This document shows, piece after piece, positions 52,392 to 62,097 of a DNA stretch of 64,000 bases. The notes beneath the pieces are model-generated. The model saw only the letters and a list, made by a program, of their open reading frames with translations. It made no database searches and had not been told where the DNA came from. The translations under genes and the position numbers were made by a program. The stretch is from Tolypothrix tenuis PCC 7101. Lineage in GTDB: Bacteria; Cyanobacteriota; Cyanobacteriia; Cyanobacteriales; Nostocaceae. Within the stretch, counting starts at the first letter, position 1, and every line of letters starts with the position of its first letter. Location of the stretch: positions 3,651,475 to 3,715,474 of the forward strand of contig NZ_AP018248.1 in assembly GCF_002368295.1 (NCBI RefSeq), given 5' to 3'.

Positions 52392-53672
52392 CCCCCCAAC
52401 AAACCGACCTGGACTTAAAATATTTTTACTATCAAACTGTGCTTTAATCCGACGCATCAAATCTAAAGCATTACCTTTGTATCCCCAAACATCAAATTTT
52501 TCTTTTATATTAGCTGGCGCTGCCAAAATCGAAAGAAAGCCACCGTAATTTTGACAAATATCGCGGATTTGCAAAACTTGCTTTTGGCTATCTAAGGACA
52601 ACACTCCCAACCCACTACTAATATGAATCAGTCCCATTTCTACTCGACTGAGAACTTCTACAGCCGCGCTAGGTAATACTCCTATTTTGCAGGTAATCGG
52701 TAAATTTGCAGCATCAGAGTGCATTTCTTCTGGCAATCTCTGCCATAAATCAGCCTCTTCCTTTTCTTGATAAATTACTCCTGCCAATCCCAACTGCTGC
52801 CCGACTTCTAGTAATCTATTTGCCTGTTCTTTGACACTCTCACTAATACTTTGGAAGCGAGCAATTAAGCCTAATCCATTACCTAATCCTAAACTATCAA
52901 CCAGTTTAGTAGATAATAAATCAGCCTGGGTTGGTGTTAATGCCGAACCTCTCAAGGTAGCAGCCGCTTGGGATATCGCCGCCTCTTCGCCAGTTAATAC
53001 TACTGTCGCTGATGTCTCTTGCTGGGGGTAAACCCTAAAGGTAACTTGAGTGATAATTCCCAATGTGCCATAAGACCCAGTAAATAACTTCATCAGGTCA
53101 TATCCAGCCACATTTTTCACAACTCTTCCGCCAGCTTTAGCAATTTCGCCATCAGCACGGACAAAGGTAATACCTAACAACTGGTCGCGTACACCACCAT
53201 AACGTTGTCTAAGAGAACCTGTATTCGCTGTAGCAACTATACCACCAATGGTTGCTAAATCTGGTGCAGTAGGGTCAAGGGCGAGAAATTGGCGATGATT
53301 AGCCAAAATACCTTGAAGATGAGAAAATTTCATGCCCGCTTCCACTGTCACCGTCAAATCACCAACGGCGTGTTCAATTAAGCGATTGATGTGTTCTGTA
53401 CTCACAACCACATCAATATTTTGAGCTAAATTACCCCACCCTAATTTACTAGCACTACCGCAAGGAAGGACACGCCAATTTTTACGGTGTGCTTCCGCAA
53501 TAATCGCCGCTAGTTGTTCCTCGGTACGAGGATAGACAAGACAACTGGGAGATTTTCCCCCAATTATTGCCTTTTGGATTGATTCTTGAAGTGTGGGTGG
53601 AATATTTTCCCAAAAGTAAACAGCATTTTCTTCGTTGACGATAGATGCCAGACAAGAAGCGATCGCATTCAT
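52386..53672 (-). CDS. glcE: Glycolate oxidase FAD-binding subunit GlcE
   Basis: A 428-residue FAD-linked oxidase. The FAD-binding type 4 domain is shown by LPCGSASKLGWGN, VTVEAGMKFSHLQGILA, LDPTAPDLATIGGIVATANTG (in part here) and VVKNVAGYDLMKLFTGSYGTLGIIT. Its length and C-terminal form fit GlcE rather than the longer GlcD. The C-terminus, KNILSPGRFVGGI, is the family ending, so the CCCCAAT array lies just beyond it with a few bases overlap. Start ATG 53672. Confidence 0.88.
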   Translation of the reverse strand: MNAIASCLASIVNEENAVYFWENIPPTLQESIQKAIIGGKSPSCLVYPRTEEQLAAIIAEAHRKNWRVLPCGSASKLGWGNLAQNIDVVVSTEHINRLIEHAVGDLTVTVEAGMKFSHLQGILANHRQFLALDPTAPDLATIGGIVATANTGSLRQRYGGVRDQLLGITFVRADGEIAKAGGRVVKNVAGYDLMKLFTGSYGTLGIITQVTFRVYPQQETSATVVLTGEEAAISQAAATLRGSALTPTQADLLSTKLVDSLGLGNGLGLIARFQSISESVKEQANRLLEVGQQLGLAGVIYQEKEEADLWQRLPEEMHSDAANLPITCKIGVLPSAAVEVLSRVEMGLIHISSGLGVLSLDSQKQVLQIRDICQNYGGFLSILAAPANIKEKFDVWGYKGNALDLMRRIKAQFDSKNILSPGRFVGGI

Positions 53673-54637
53673 CAGTTTATTTTTTACGTCCTACTTCTAA
53701 TTTACTGGCTAAACTCACTAAAAAAGTGCTCAGTTAAAAGTGGTGCCTATGCTTACACTACAAAAGTTCAGATAATTTGTTACTAATATTACTTATACAT
53801 ACATACTATATTTAAGCAATATTACGGAAGTAAAGATAATATTTATGACTTAAGCTGGCTACAGCAAATTGTCACCTTTTGTCTATATAACAAAATATAG
53901 ATAAACAGAGGGGATAAATTGGAGATTGAATTATCAGGGTAGCAATGTTATTAATTTTTTACAATAAAATCACAATCAAGTTATTTGTGATACCACTTAT
54001 CTACTCATATAACAGCAAAATTTGAGGTCATGAAAAATTATGCATAGCATTGCCATTAGGATTGTAGCAGTCAAAATTCTCTCGTCATTTTCTGTATTTG
54101 TGTAATCTAGTGGTTCACCACATAAGTTATGAAGGGTTGCGAGGTGTCAGATCCCCGACTTCTTCAAGAAGTCGGGGATCTCGCAGCCTAGCAAAATTAA
54201 TGTGGTGGAGTAATAGGTTGGGAATGCTGAAAATAATTCAGCGCTAGAATCGATTTCAAAATCATAGTTCATAAATGGGTTTTACCCAAACTCTTAAGAT
54301 TTTTAGCTTTTCTCCTGGCAATCAGCGTAGTTTAAATTTTATATTTTGACTTGAGAAGACAAAATATAAAATTTTTGATTTGACATAAAAGCTAGTTTTA
54401 ACCTGATAACAATTTGCACTTCTGAAACTCTAAATTTAAGCCGAAATCAAGGCATAGTGTAAATAGTAACCCCTAAATTGGTTGACCTGAATATATTGGT
54501 TGTTGAAAAATTATCTTCTAACAATTTGTAATTAATAGCCGATTAATTACATTTGGTTAATTGATATTATTCATAGCTAATATTTCTAGTAATGATTCGC
54601 TCTCCATAAATAAATTTAATCATTATTAAATACCAAT
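53673..54637. other. Intergenic region between glcE and the sensor kinase
   Basis: Nearly 1 kb of AT-rich sequence with the 33-bp palindrome copy D inside. No gene is recognised. It holds the promoters of both flanking genes. Confidence 0.5.
54149..54181. repeat. 33-bp palindromic repeat, copy D
   Basis: AGATCCCCGACTTCTT, C, AAGAAGTCGGGGATCT; arms perfect. It differs from copy A only in the central base. Confidence 0.93.
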
Positions 54638-57304
54638 ATGTCACTATCAAACTATGCAATTATAGACTCTATTCTAACTTTTGCTCCTGATACTCCAGTT
54701 GAAAAAATTATCAGTTATATGGAGCAAATTAGAGAAAACATTGGCATGGAAAAAGGTATATTTGTGACTGACTCCAGTTTATATACCTCGCATCCCCAAG
54801 TAAAAGTATCTACAGCACAATCCATTCCTCAAAATGCACATCACCGTAACCTGAATTTAGCGGTTGATTGTGTATATGTGGTAGATAAATCACATTTATT
54901 AGGTATATTCACAATTTTAAATCTGCTCCGGCTGATGACTTCTGGCATGAATTTAGCCACTATGAAGATTGCCGAAGTCATGCAAAAACCTTTAATTACT
55001 TTAGAGCAGGATTTTGATGTGAACAATATATTGCCACTAATGCAGCAATATAACATACGTAATTTACCTATTGTCAATGATATTGGGCAGTTATTAGGAA
55101 TTATTACACCAGAAAGTTTAGCGGTGGGTTTACAAAAAGAACTTGTCAAAATTCGAGCAGATTTACAATTAGAAAATGTCCAGCACCGTTCTTTAGAAAT
55201 AGCATTACAAAATGCTGAAGCAGAATCTGAACTACGCGTTAATCAAGCAACTGCAGAGTTAATTAAAGCCAATAAAAAGTTACAGCGAGAAATAAGCGAT
55301 CGCATTGCTACAGAGGTGCAATTGCTGCAAACAACTTCTGACTTACAAGAAATATTTCAAGCCTTTCCTGATGTATATTTTCGTATTGACAGGGATGGGA
55401 CTATCCTCAGTTATTACGCTAAAAATACCTCAGACTTGTATGTAGTACCAGAATTTTTTTTGGGGAGGAGGGTGCAAGATGTTTTCCCTCCCAATGTTGC
55501 TAGTAAATTTATGACTGCAATTCTGAATTCACAGCAAAATGGAGCCATTTTTACTATTGAATATTTATTATCTATTGCTGGTAGAGACGAAAGCTTTGAA
55601 GCCAGAATTTTACCTTCAACGCAGCAACAAATTATCGCCATCATTCGCAATATCACTGAACGTAAGCAAGTCCAAGAAGCCTTACAAACAGCCAAAGCAG
55701 AATTAGAAATTCGCGTAGTAGAAAGAACTAAAGAATTACAAGATATTAATAAACGTTTGGTGCTAGAGATTAGCGAACGCCAGCGAATTGAAGAAGCTTT
55801 ACGATATCGAGTGGAATTTGAAAAACTAACTACTGCGATATCTACACATTTTATCAATCTTGCACCTAATGAAATTGAAAATGGTATCAATCAAGCATTA
55901 CAGTTGATTGGTGAAATTACAAATGTCGATCGTGCTTATGTATTTGTATTTGCAGATAGCAATACCTATGAATGGTTTGCAGCATCCTTAGCAGGACAAG
56001 TTCATAATTTACAAGATATTAGTAATGCAGTTTTATCTTGGGGAAGAGACAAACTCAGCAATTTTGAAACTATTCACATTACTAATATTGATGATGTAGC
56101 TATTGCAGTTAATACTCACACTATTCAGTCACTCATTATGGTGCCCATAGTATGTAGTGGTTTATTAATTGGTTATCTGGAATTTGATTCTGTAAAAGCT
56201 GCAAAAACCTGGACAGAAGATAGCATTATTATGCTGAGAATGGTTGGAGAAATTATCGGTAATGCTTTAGAACGCCTGCGAGTAGAGCAAGCATTACGAA
56301 TTAGCGAAGAAAGATATATTAGAGCTATTAGTGCGGGGAAAGTTGGAATATGGGAATGGAATATTAAAACTAATGAAATTTACATAGATCCCAATTTAAA
56401 AACTATGCTTGGTTATTCAGAACAAGAAGTTCCTAAATATTTTGATGATTGGCTAAAATTTGTGCATCATGATGATGTGGAATCGGTTAAAAATGCAGTA
56501 TACACATATTTAGCAGGTTTAACTCTAAAATACGAAATTGAACACCGAATGCTAAAAAAAGATGGTAGTTGTATATGGTTTTTAAGTCGAGGTACACTAC
56601 TGCGAGATCCTCAAGAGAATATCTGTTTTTTAGCTGGTTCCAATACTGATATTACTGCTCGCACACAAGCAGAAAATAAACTTAAGGTATCTCTAAAAGA
56701 AAAAGATATTTTATTGAAAGAAATTCACCATCGCGTCAAGAATAATTTGCAAATAATTTCTAGTTTATTACGTCTTCAATCTAGATATATTAATGATGAA
56801 CAAGCCTGTGAACTTTTCCAAGATAGCCATAACCGTGTCAGAGCTATGGCAATAATCCATGAAAATTTATATCAATCCAATAATTTATCAAAAATTAACT
56901 TCTCTGATTATTTAAGAAGTTTGGTTAATAATTTATTGCGTTCCTACGGTATAAAAATAAATATCAAAAGTCACTTAAAAATAGATAAAATTTTTCTCAA
57001 AATTGATACCGCTATTTCTTGCGGACTAATTATTAATGAGTTAGTTTCTAACTCTATAAAATATGCATTTCCTGAAAATCAAGATGGGGATATTTACATA
57101 GAAATGTTACAAACAACTAAAAATCAATACTTCTTAAATATTAGTGATAATGGTGTGGGAATATCTCAGGATATAGAAGTTTATAAAAATCAATCTCTTG
57201 GGCTGCAATTAGTTTGGAGTTTGGTTGAACAGTTACAAGGAACAATTACATTTAATGCCTCCACAGGAACTTCATTTACAATTACTTTTAGCGAACAAAG
57301 GTAG
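54638..57304 (+). CDS. CBS-PAS-GAF-PAS sensor histidine kinase (HisKA_2 type)
   Basis: Cytoplasmic 888-residue kinase. Order: two CBS domains (about residues 8-175; ILPLMQQYNIRNLPIVNDIG), a PAS domain (about 235-345) flanked by coiled coils, a GAF domain (about 390-545; NVDRAYVFVFAD), another PAS/PAC (about 555-680; KVGIWEWNIKTNEI), then HisKA_2 with the phospho-accepting histidine in LLKEIHHRVKNNLQIISSLL (about 697-698), and HATPase_c with NELVSNSIKYAF and ISDNGVGI. No membrane segment. The CBS pair may sense nucleotides. Six bases separate it from the following hybrid regulator, a two-gene operon. Confidence 0.9.
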   Translation: MSLSNYAIIDSILTFAPDTPVEKIISYMEQIRENIGMEKGIFVTDSSLYTSHPQVKVSTAQSIPQNAHHRNLNLAVDCVYVVDKSHLLGIFTILNLLRLMTSGMNLATMKIAEVMQKPLITLEQDFDVNNILPLMQQYNIRNLPIVNDIGQLLGIITPESLAVGLQKELVKIRADLQLENVQHRSLEIALQNAEAESELRVNQATAELIKANKKLQREISDRIATEVQLLQTTSDLQEIFQAFPDVYFRIDRDGTILSYYAKNTSDLYVVPEFFLGRRVQDVFPPNVASKFMTAILNSQQNGAIFTIEYLLSIAGRDESFEARILPSTQQQIIAIIRNITERKQVQEALQTAKAELEIRVVERTKELQDINKRLVLEISERQRIEEALRYRVEFEKLTTAISTHFINLAPNEIENGINQALQLIGEITNVDRAYVFVFADSNTYEWFAASLAGQVHNLQDISNAVLSWGRDKLSNFETIHITNIDDVAIAVNTHTIQSLIMVPIVCSGLLIGYLEFDSVKAAKTWTEDSIIMLRMVGEIIGNALERLRVEQALRISEERYIRAISAGKVGIWEWNIKTNEIYIDPNLKTMLGYSEQEVPKYFDDWLKFVHHDDVESVKNAVYTYLAGLTLKYEIEHRMLKKDGSCIWFLSRGTLLRDPQENICFLAGSNTDITARTQAENKLKVSLKEKDILLKEIHHRVKNNLQIISSLLRLQSRYINDEQACELFQDSHNRVRAMAIIHENLYQSNNLSKINFSDYLRSLVNNLLRSYGIKINIKSHLKIDKIFLKIDTAISCGLIINELVSNSIKYAFPENQDGDIYIEMLQTTKNQYFLNISDNGVGISQDIEVYKNQSLGLQLVWSLVEQLQGTITFNASTGTSFTITFSEQR

Positions 57305-57310
57305 AAAATT

Positions 57311-58441
57311 ATGCAAGAAAAAATCTTGGTGGTTGAAGATGAAATAATTATTGCTTTTGACATTAAAAGTTGTTTAGAAAAAGCTGGATATATTGTCCCT
57401 GCAATTGCTGCTCATGGCAAACAAGCAGTTGAAAAAGCTGCAGAATTACATCCAGATTTAATTTTAATGGATGTGATGCTTAAAGGTGATATGAGTGGCA
57501 TAGAAGCTGCTGCTGAAATTGGTCATCTGTTTAATATTCCAGTCATTTATCTCACTGCATATTCAGACCAAACTCATTTACAAAAAGCTAAAACTACACA
57601 ACCTTTTGGTTACATACTTAAACCATTTGAAGAAACTCAATTAATTACTACCATTGAAATTGCTTTAAACAAACATCAAATAGAAGTAGTAATGCGTGAA
57701 GCATTAGAAAAAGAAAAAGAAAATAGAGCCATTAAAAATAAATTTGTTTCAATGGTTAGTCATGAATTTCGTAATCCTTTAAATAATATTTTAACTTGTA
57801 CTGAATTATTATCAAATTATAGTTTGCACGGGAATGATGAAAAAAGACATGAATATATTAGCCATATTCAAAAATCAGTAAAACATCTAGATAATTTATT
57901 GACTGATGTTTTACTGATGAGTAAAGACGAACCCGAAAAATTACAATTTAATCCAGCACCTATAGACTTAGAAGCTTTCTGCCAAGATTTATTACAAGAT
58001 ATCCAATTGAATGCTAATGAGAACCACAAGATTATATTTACTGTTCATGGTAGATTAGCAAACATACAAAATAATCTCTCGGTTGTAGATTCGCATTTAA
58101 TTAAATTAGATGCGAAAATGTTATATCATATTCTCAGTAACTTGCTCGCTAATGCTATCAAATATTCACCTTTAGGTGGAAATATTACTTTTGATGTCTT
58201 TTACGTATCGGGAGAAGTTATTTTCCGGATACAAGATGAAGGGATTGGCATTCCTGAAGCGGATCAAGAAAATTTATTTAATTCGTTTCATAGAGGTAGT
58301 AATGTCGGGAATATTCCTGGCAATGGGTTAGGGTTAGCAATTGTGAAATATTATGTTGATTTACACGGTGGTAATGTTTCTTTTGCTAGTAAACCGGGAA
58401 TTGGGACAACATTTATTGTAAATTTGCCTATTAGTAATTAG
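57311..58441 (+). CDS. Response regulator fused to a histidine kinase
   Basis: A 376-residue protein. REC domain with D54 (LILMDVMLKGD), T in YLTAYSD and K in YILKPFE; then HisKA with VSMVSHEFRNPLNN (H about 152) and HATPase_c with NLLANAIKYSP, DEGIGIP and GNGLGLAIV. A REC domain ahead of a kinase can receive phosphate from the upstream kinase and set the activity of its own. It starts 6 bases after the upstream gene, so they are co-expressed. Confidence 0.9.
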   Translation: MQEKILVVEDEIIIAFDIKSCLEKAGYIVPAIAAHGKQAVEKAAELHPDLILMDVMLKGDMSGIEAAAEIGHLFNIPVIYLTAYSDQTHLQKAKTTQPFGYILKPFEETQLITTIEIALNKHQIEVVMREALEKEKENRAIKNKFVSMVSHEFRNPLNNILTCTELLSNYSLHGNDEKRHEYISHIQKSVKHLDNLLTDVLLMSKDEPEKLQFNPAPIDLEAFCQDLLQDIQLNANENHKIIFTVHGRLANIQNNLSVVDSHLIKLDAKMLYHILSNLLANAIKYSPLGGNITFDVFYVSGEVIFRIQDEGIGIPEADQENLFNSFHRGSNVGNIPGNGLGLAIVKYYVDLHGGNVSFASKPGIGTTFIVNLPISN

Positions 58442-58818
58442 TCGTTAGTCATTTGTTATTAGTCATTTGTCATTTGTAAAATTCTGAGAGATTTGTTGTG
58501 TTGAATCATCTATAGCAAACTTAGAGTTTCTTAATTTTGAATTGTCTTATACCAATTCACGAAATTATTGATACAAATGAATTCCTCTGCTTCCTCTGCT
58601 TGCCTATACCTATTATTTTTAAAGACACATAAATGCTTTGTGAGGGCACGGCACCAGTAAGATATTTGATATGCCAAAAGATTGTGGATGCCGTGCCCCT
58701 ACCCATTTGTCGCGTTCTTTGTTCACAATGGTATGAAATGGTATTACCTGTATGATGGTGCGTGATGCCTGAAGCTAAATATTATGGCATCACACACCCT
58801 ACTGTTGGGAGAGAATCT
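58442..58818. other. Intergenic region with inverted repeats
   Basis: Contains a TCATTTG/TTAGTCATTTG array right after the kinase stop, the 61-bp inverted repeat at 58641-58701 and a TGGTGCGTGATGCC..GGCATCACACACC palindrome near 58756-58800. No gene. Confidence 0.6.
58641..58701. repeat. 61-bp inverted repeat, core flipped relative to 31988
   Basis: Ends TGAGGGCACGGCA and TGCCGTGCCCCTA. The core reads CCAGTAAGATATTTG from the left, the reverse complement of the first copy, while both flanks (AAATGCTTTGT left, TACCCATT right) match in the same orientation. Confidence 0.85.
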
Positions 58819-60180
58819 TTAGACGTTGACTGTATCTCTAATTTTGTCTGACGAATAATAAGTAGGGTTATCGCCAAATTTAGTTGCGATTAGCGATTCT
58901 GCACCTGTAATCAATCTCGCTCTACGATTTTGGGTAATGTAATTCCATGCCCACTGAATTATGACTATTAGTTTATTGTCAAACTCGATTAAAAAGTATA
59001 TATGCACTATGAGCCAAAATAGCCAGGCAAAGAAACCTCTGAGTTTGATAAAACCTAAATCTACAACAGCAGTATTTTGTCCAATGATAGCTAAACTACC
59101 TTGATGATTGTAATTAAATTGTGGCAAAGTATGACCTTGTAGCCTTTGTTCAATTAATTGAGCTACATATTCTCCTTCTTGCTTGGCTACTGGTGCCACA
59201 CCAGGTAAAGGTTTACCATCTTGATGAGAGAAATTGGCTAAATCACCCACAACAAAAATATTGTCATATCCTTTAATACTTAAGTTAGGTTCAACAATTA
59301 CCCTACCTGCACGATCAAGTTCAGCACCTGTATGTTCGGCTAAAACTTTACCCATTGGCGATGCTTTCACACCTGCTGCCCATAATATAGTTTTAGAGGC
59401 TATTTCTCTTTTGTCATCGCCTTGTTTGATGGTAACAATATCATTTTCAATATTCGTTACCAAAGTTTTGGTTTGAACAATTACACCTAATTCTTTGAGA
59501 GATTTTTCTGCGGCTTGCGATAATTCTGGTGCAAAAGGTGGGAGGATGCGATCCAAACCTTCTAATAGCAAAATTCGGGTTTCTGAGGTGTCGATTTTGC
59601 GAAAATCTTCTTTGAGAGTTTTGTAAGCTAACTCTGCGATCGCACCTGCTAATTCTACCCCTGTAGGGCCGCCACCCACAATCACAAAAGTTAACCAAGC
59701 ACGGCGTTTGACGGGATCGCTTTCTCTTTCGGCGGCTTCAAAAGCCTTAAAAATCCGGCGACGCATTTCTACTGCATCTTCAACAGTTTTTAACCCAGGT
59801 GCAAATTCTTCCCAGTCATCCTTACCAAAATAGGAATGCTTCGCACCAGTAGCCACAATTAACGTATCGTAGGGTATTGCTTCACCATCTACCAAAACTT
59901 TCTGAGCTTGAGGATCGATATCATCAACAGATCCCAACAATACTTGAGTATTTTTGCTTTTACTCAACACCGATCGCAACGGTGAGGAAATATCAGCAGG
60001 TGACAAAGTACCTGTAGCCACTTGGTAAAGCAGTGGTTGAAACAAATGAAAGTTCCGCTTATCAATGAGTGTAACGTTCACCGGAGCTTTGGCAAGTGCT
60101 TTTGCCGCATACAGTCCCCCAAAACCACCGCCAACGATAACTACTTCATGTGGTGGGTTATTGTCAAGCGAATTTGCCAT
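58819..60180 (-). CDS. Type II NAD(P)H dehydrogenase (NDH-2)
   Basis: A single-subunit, non-pumping flavoprotein of 453 residues that oxidises NAD(P)H with quinone. The FAD Rossmann motif is VVIVGGGFGGLYAAKAL and the NAD(P)H motif is FVIVGGGPTGVELAGAIAEL. IFVVGDLANFSH is the C-terminal FAD contact. A hydrophobic stretch near the C-terminus (GFFAWLFWLIVHIYFLIEF) anchors it to the membrane. Likely one of the ndb genes; the exact letter cannot be set from sequence alone. Confidence 0.9.
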   Translation of the reverse strand: MANSLDNNPPHEVVIVGGGFGGLYAAKALAKAPVNVTLIDKRNFHLFQPLLYQVATGTLSPADISSPLRSVLSKSKNTQVLLGSVDDIDPQAQKVLVDGEAIPYDTLIVATGAKHSYFGKDDWEEFAPGLKTVEDAVEMRRRIFKAFEAAERESDPVKRRAWLTFVIVGGGPTGVELAGAIAELAYKTLKEDFRKIDTSETRILLLEGLDRILPPFAPELSQAAEKSLKELGVIVQTKTLVTNIENDIVTIKQGDDKREIASKTILWAAGVKASPMGKVLAEHTGAELDRAGRVIVEPNLSIKGYDNIFVVGDLANFSHQDGKPLPGVAPVAKQEGEYVAQLIEQRLQGHTLPQFNYNHQGSLAIIGQNTAVVDLGFIKLRGFFAWLFWLIVHIYFLIEFDNKLIVIIQWAWNYITQNRRARLITGAESLIATKFGDNPTYYSSDKIRDTVNV

Positions 60181-60302
60181 AAGAAATATTTCCTAGTGTT
60201 ACGACTGATGTAACGATTATTAAGAAATTAGTAACAAAATTGGCAAAATCCTTTCTGTTCGCTTGGCACAAATTAAAAAATGGTAAAAGTTAGCAAGTAT
60301 AC

Positions 60303-60366
60303 AATTTTGGGTAATGGGTAATGGGTAATTGGTAATTGGTAATTGGTAATTGGTAATTGGGGTTTG
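60303..60366. repeat. Heptamer array (GGTAATT/GGGTAAT)
   Basis: About nine 7-bp units in the gap between the toxin gene and NDH-2, continuing into GTTTGGTGTTGGGTGTTTG. Confidence 0.85.
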
Positions 60367-60447
60367 GTGTTGGGTGTTTGTCATTAATTTTTTTCCTCTG
60401 CTCCCTGCTCCCTTGCTTTTCCCAGTTTCCCTCATCTACCCAAATGC

Positions 60448-60876
60448 TCAATCTGCCATTTCTTCTCGCAATAAGGCGCGGAATCCGGCTTGCTGAAAAT
60501 GTTCGTTGGCGGTTAAGGCTTCGGTAATTCCGCCGTATTGCATGACAATAAAAGATACGCAATCAACAAAGCTCCATTCTTTTTCGGAGCGATCGCAATA
60601 TAGTTGAAAAGCCCTATCGTAGAGTTCCGGCGATAAAGGTACAATTGCAACTTTTGAGTCGGCGGCTAGGGCATTTAATAAGGTAACTGCACCATGACGA
60701 AATGGCTGTTTGCATAGGAGATTGCCGATTTCTAGCATCACAGCTTGGGTAGTTACCAAGCGTGTACCGGCGGTTTCTAAAATTTCTGCGAGATGCACAG
60801 CACGTCTATGTAATTTATCTTGCGGTGCAGATAAAGCGATCGCAAATGTTGTATCAAGAAAGACTTCAGACTTCAT
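60448..60876 (-). CDS. PIN-domain toxin (VapC-like)
   Basis: A 142-residue PIN ribonuclease. D8 (VFLDTTFAIAL), E49 (VMLEIGN) and D105 (SFVDCVSF) give the acidic site, and ALTANEHF stands at the fourth position. It lies 16 bases after the DUF104-type antitoxin gene on the same strand. An RNase toxin by family; target unknown. Confidence 0.85.
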   Translation of the reverse strand: MKSEVFLDTTFAIALSAPQDKLHRRAVHLAEILETAGTRLVTTQAVMLEIGNLLCKQPFRHGAVTLLNALAADSKVAIVPLSPELYDRAFQLYCDRSEKEWSFVDCVSFIVMQYGGITEALTANEHFQQAGFRALLREEMAD

Positions 60877-60892
60877 GCTGAATTTCTGAACC

Positions 60893-61099
60893 TTATAAAT
60901 ATTTGTCGATGTTGGTAGACCAATCAGTCGGCCCTGAAAGATTCAGCGATCGCGCGGTCTGCAAGAATGATACACTTTCCTGCTTCTCAGGCGGTAAAAT
61001 TTCGATACTCAACCGCACACGAGTATTGTTTGGTAATGCGATCGGTTCAGTAGGATAGAATACTCTGCCATCAAATACGGCTGTGATTGTATCTGCCAT
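60893..61099 (-). CDS. DUF104-type antitoxin
   Basis: A 68-residue protein, MADTITAVFDGRVFYPTEPI then ALPNNTRVRLSIEIL, the AbrB-like beta-hairpin of DUF104 antitoxins. The tail (TARSLNLSGPTDWSTNIDKY) matches the toxin-binding segment common in cyanobacterial members. ATG 61099 is chosen over an upstream frame because the family begins there. It directly precedes the PIN toxin. Confidence 0.85.
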   Translation of the reverse strand: MADTITAVFDGRVFYPTEPIALPNNTRVRLSIEILPPEKQESVSFLQTARSLNLSGPTDWSTNIDKYL

Positions 61100-61120
61100 G
61101 ATATTTCCAAAGCGCTGCAA

Positions 61121-61316
61121 TAATATCCTAATCTGGTTGTGTACAGAGGGGGGAAGGGGGAAGGGTGAAGGGTGAAGGGGGAAAGATGAAATTGTATATT
61201 TGTTGTGGGGTGGGCATCTTGCCCGCCCAATATATGCAAGTTAAATATGGAAGAGCGTAATTCAAAATTAATCACAGACGCGATTAATCGCGTCTCTACA
61301 ACTTTTGACTCTGTTT
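61121..61316. other. Short intergenic region with repeats
   Basis: GGGAAGGGTGAAGGG array (about 61146-61182), a TTGTGGGGTGGGCATCTTGCCC repeat like that at 18333, here written in part, and a GACGCGATTAATCGCGTC palindrome (61276-61293). No gene. Confidence 0.6.
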
Positions 61317-61979
61317 TTAAATCTTGCAAGATACCCAAATACCACGGCCATGTTTGGTAAATTCATCGATGGTTTGCAATGACAGTTCGTGATTGGTCAT
61401 ATTTTGCAGCATTGCTAAAGGTAGAGTGAGAGAATTTGCACCCGCTTGCAGGGAGGCTACTGCTTCTTCTGGAGATTTGATACTAGCCGCCATAATTTTT
61501 GTATCGCTACCTTTGACTACATTAGCCATTTGCTGCACTAAAGCTATGCCATCACCTAAAAGTTTAGTAGCACGATTAACATAGGCGATCGCATATTTTG
61601 CACCCGCTTCTTTGGCTATGGCGGCTTGTGCTGCACTATAAATTCCTGTCACCGCACAGGGAATTTCCCCCTGTAATGCTGCAACCACCTGAAAACCAAC
61701 TAATGCTGCAGGAATTTTTAATATAGTTTGCTGACCAATAATTCCAAAAGCCGCCCGCCCTTCTGCTAACATCTCATCAAAATCAGATGACATTAACTGA
61801 TAAAACAAGGGGCCTGTAGTTAACTGTGCCAATCGTTTGAGTGTAGTCTCTACTGGTAAATCGCTTTTTGCCAAAAGAGTTGGGTTGGTCGTGATACCCT
61901 TTACCCAACCCAATTCTTTAGCAGCCTGGGCTTCAGCGATAATTGCCGAATCGAGATAAATGCTCACGTTTTGCTCCAA
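61317..61979 (-). CDS. Small transaldolase / fructose-6-phosphate aldolase-like
   Basis: A 220-residue class I aldolase of the short transaldolase (TalC/FSA) type. The Schiff-base lysine is in TILKIPAAL (about residue 86), and IYLDSAIIAEAQAAKELG, GITTNPTLLAKSD and KIMAASIKSPEEAV are family blocks. It moves a dihydroxyacetone unit between sugar phosphates in the pentose phosphate pathway, or acts on fructose-6-phosphate; the two cannot be told apart here. Length normal. Confidence 0.87.
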   Translation of the reverse strand: MEQNVSIYLDSAIIAEAQAAKELGWVKGITTNPTLLAKSDLPVETTLKRLAQLTTGPLFYQLMSSDFDEMLAEGRAAFGIIGQQTILKIPAALVGFQVVAALQGEIPCAVTGIYSAAQAAIAKEAGAKYAIAYVNRATKLLGDGIALVQQMANVVKGSDTKIMAASIKSPEEAVASLQAGANSLTLPLAMLQNMTNHELSLQTIDEFTKHGRGIWVSCKI

Positions 61980-62097
61980 AGAAAGGTGTTTTCGCTGTCA
62001 TTCTACAGCTGATAGGAAGGGGACTGGGGATTGGGGACTGGGAAAAGGTTGACAATTCAGAACTCAGAACTCATACCAATTTGAATAAAGAATACGA

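Noticed and set aside
10..62050. CRISPR interpretation of the tandem arrays
   Set aside because: Units are 7 bp and contiguous with no spacers; no cas genes are present.
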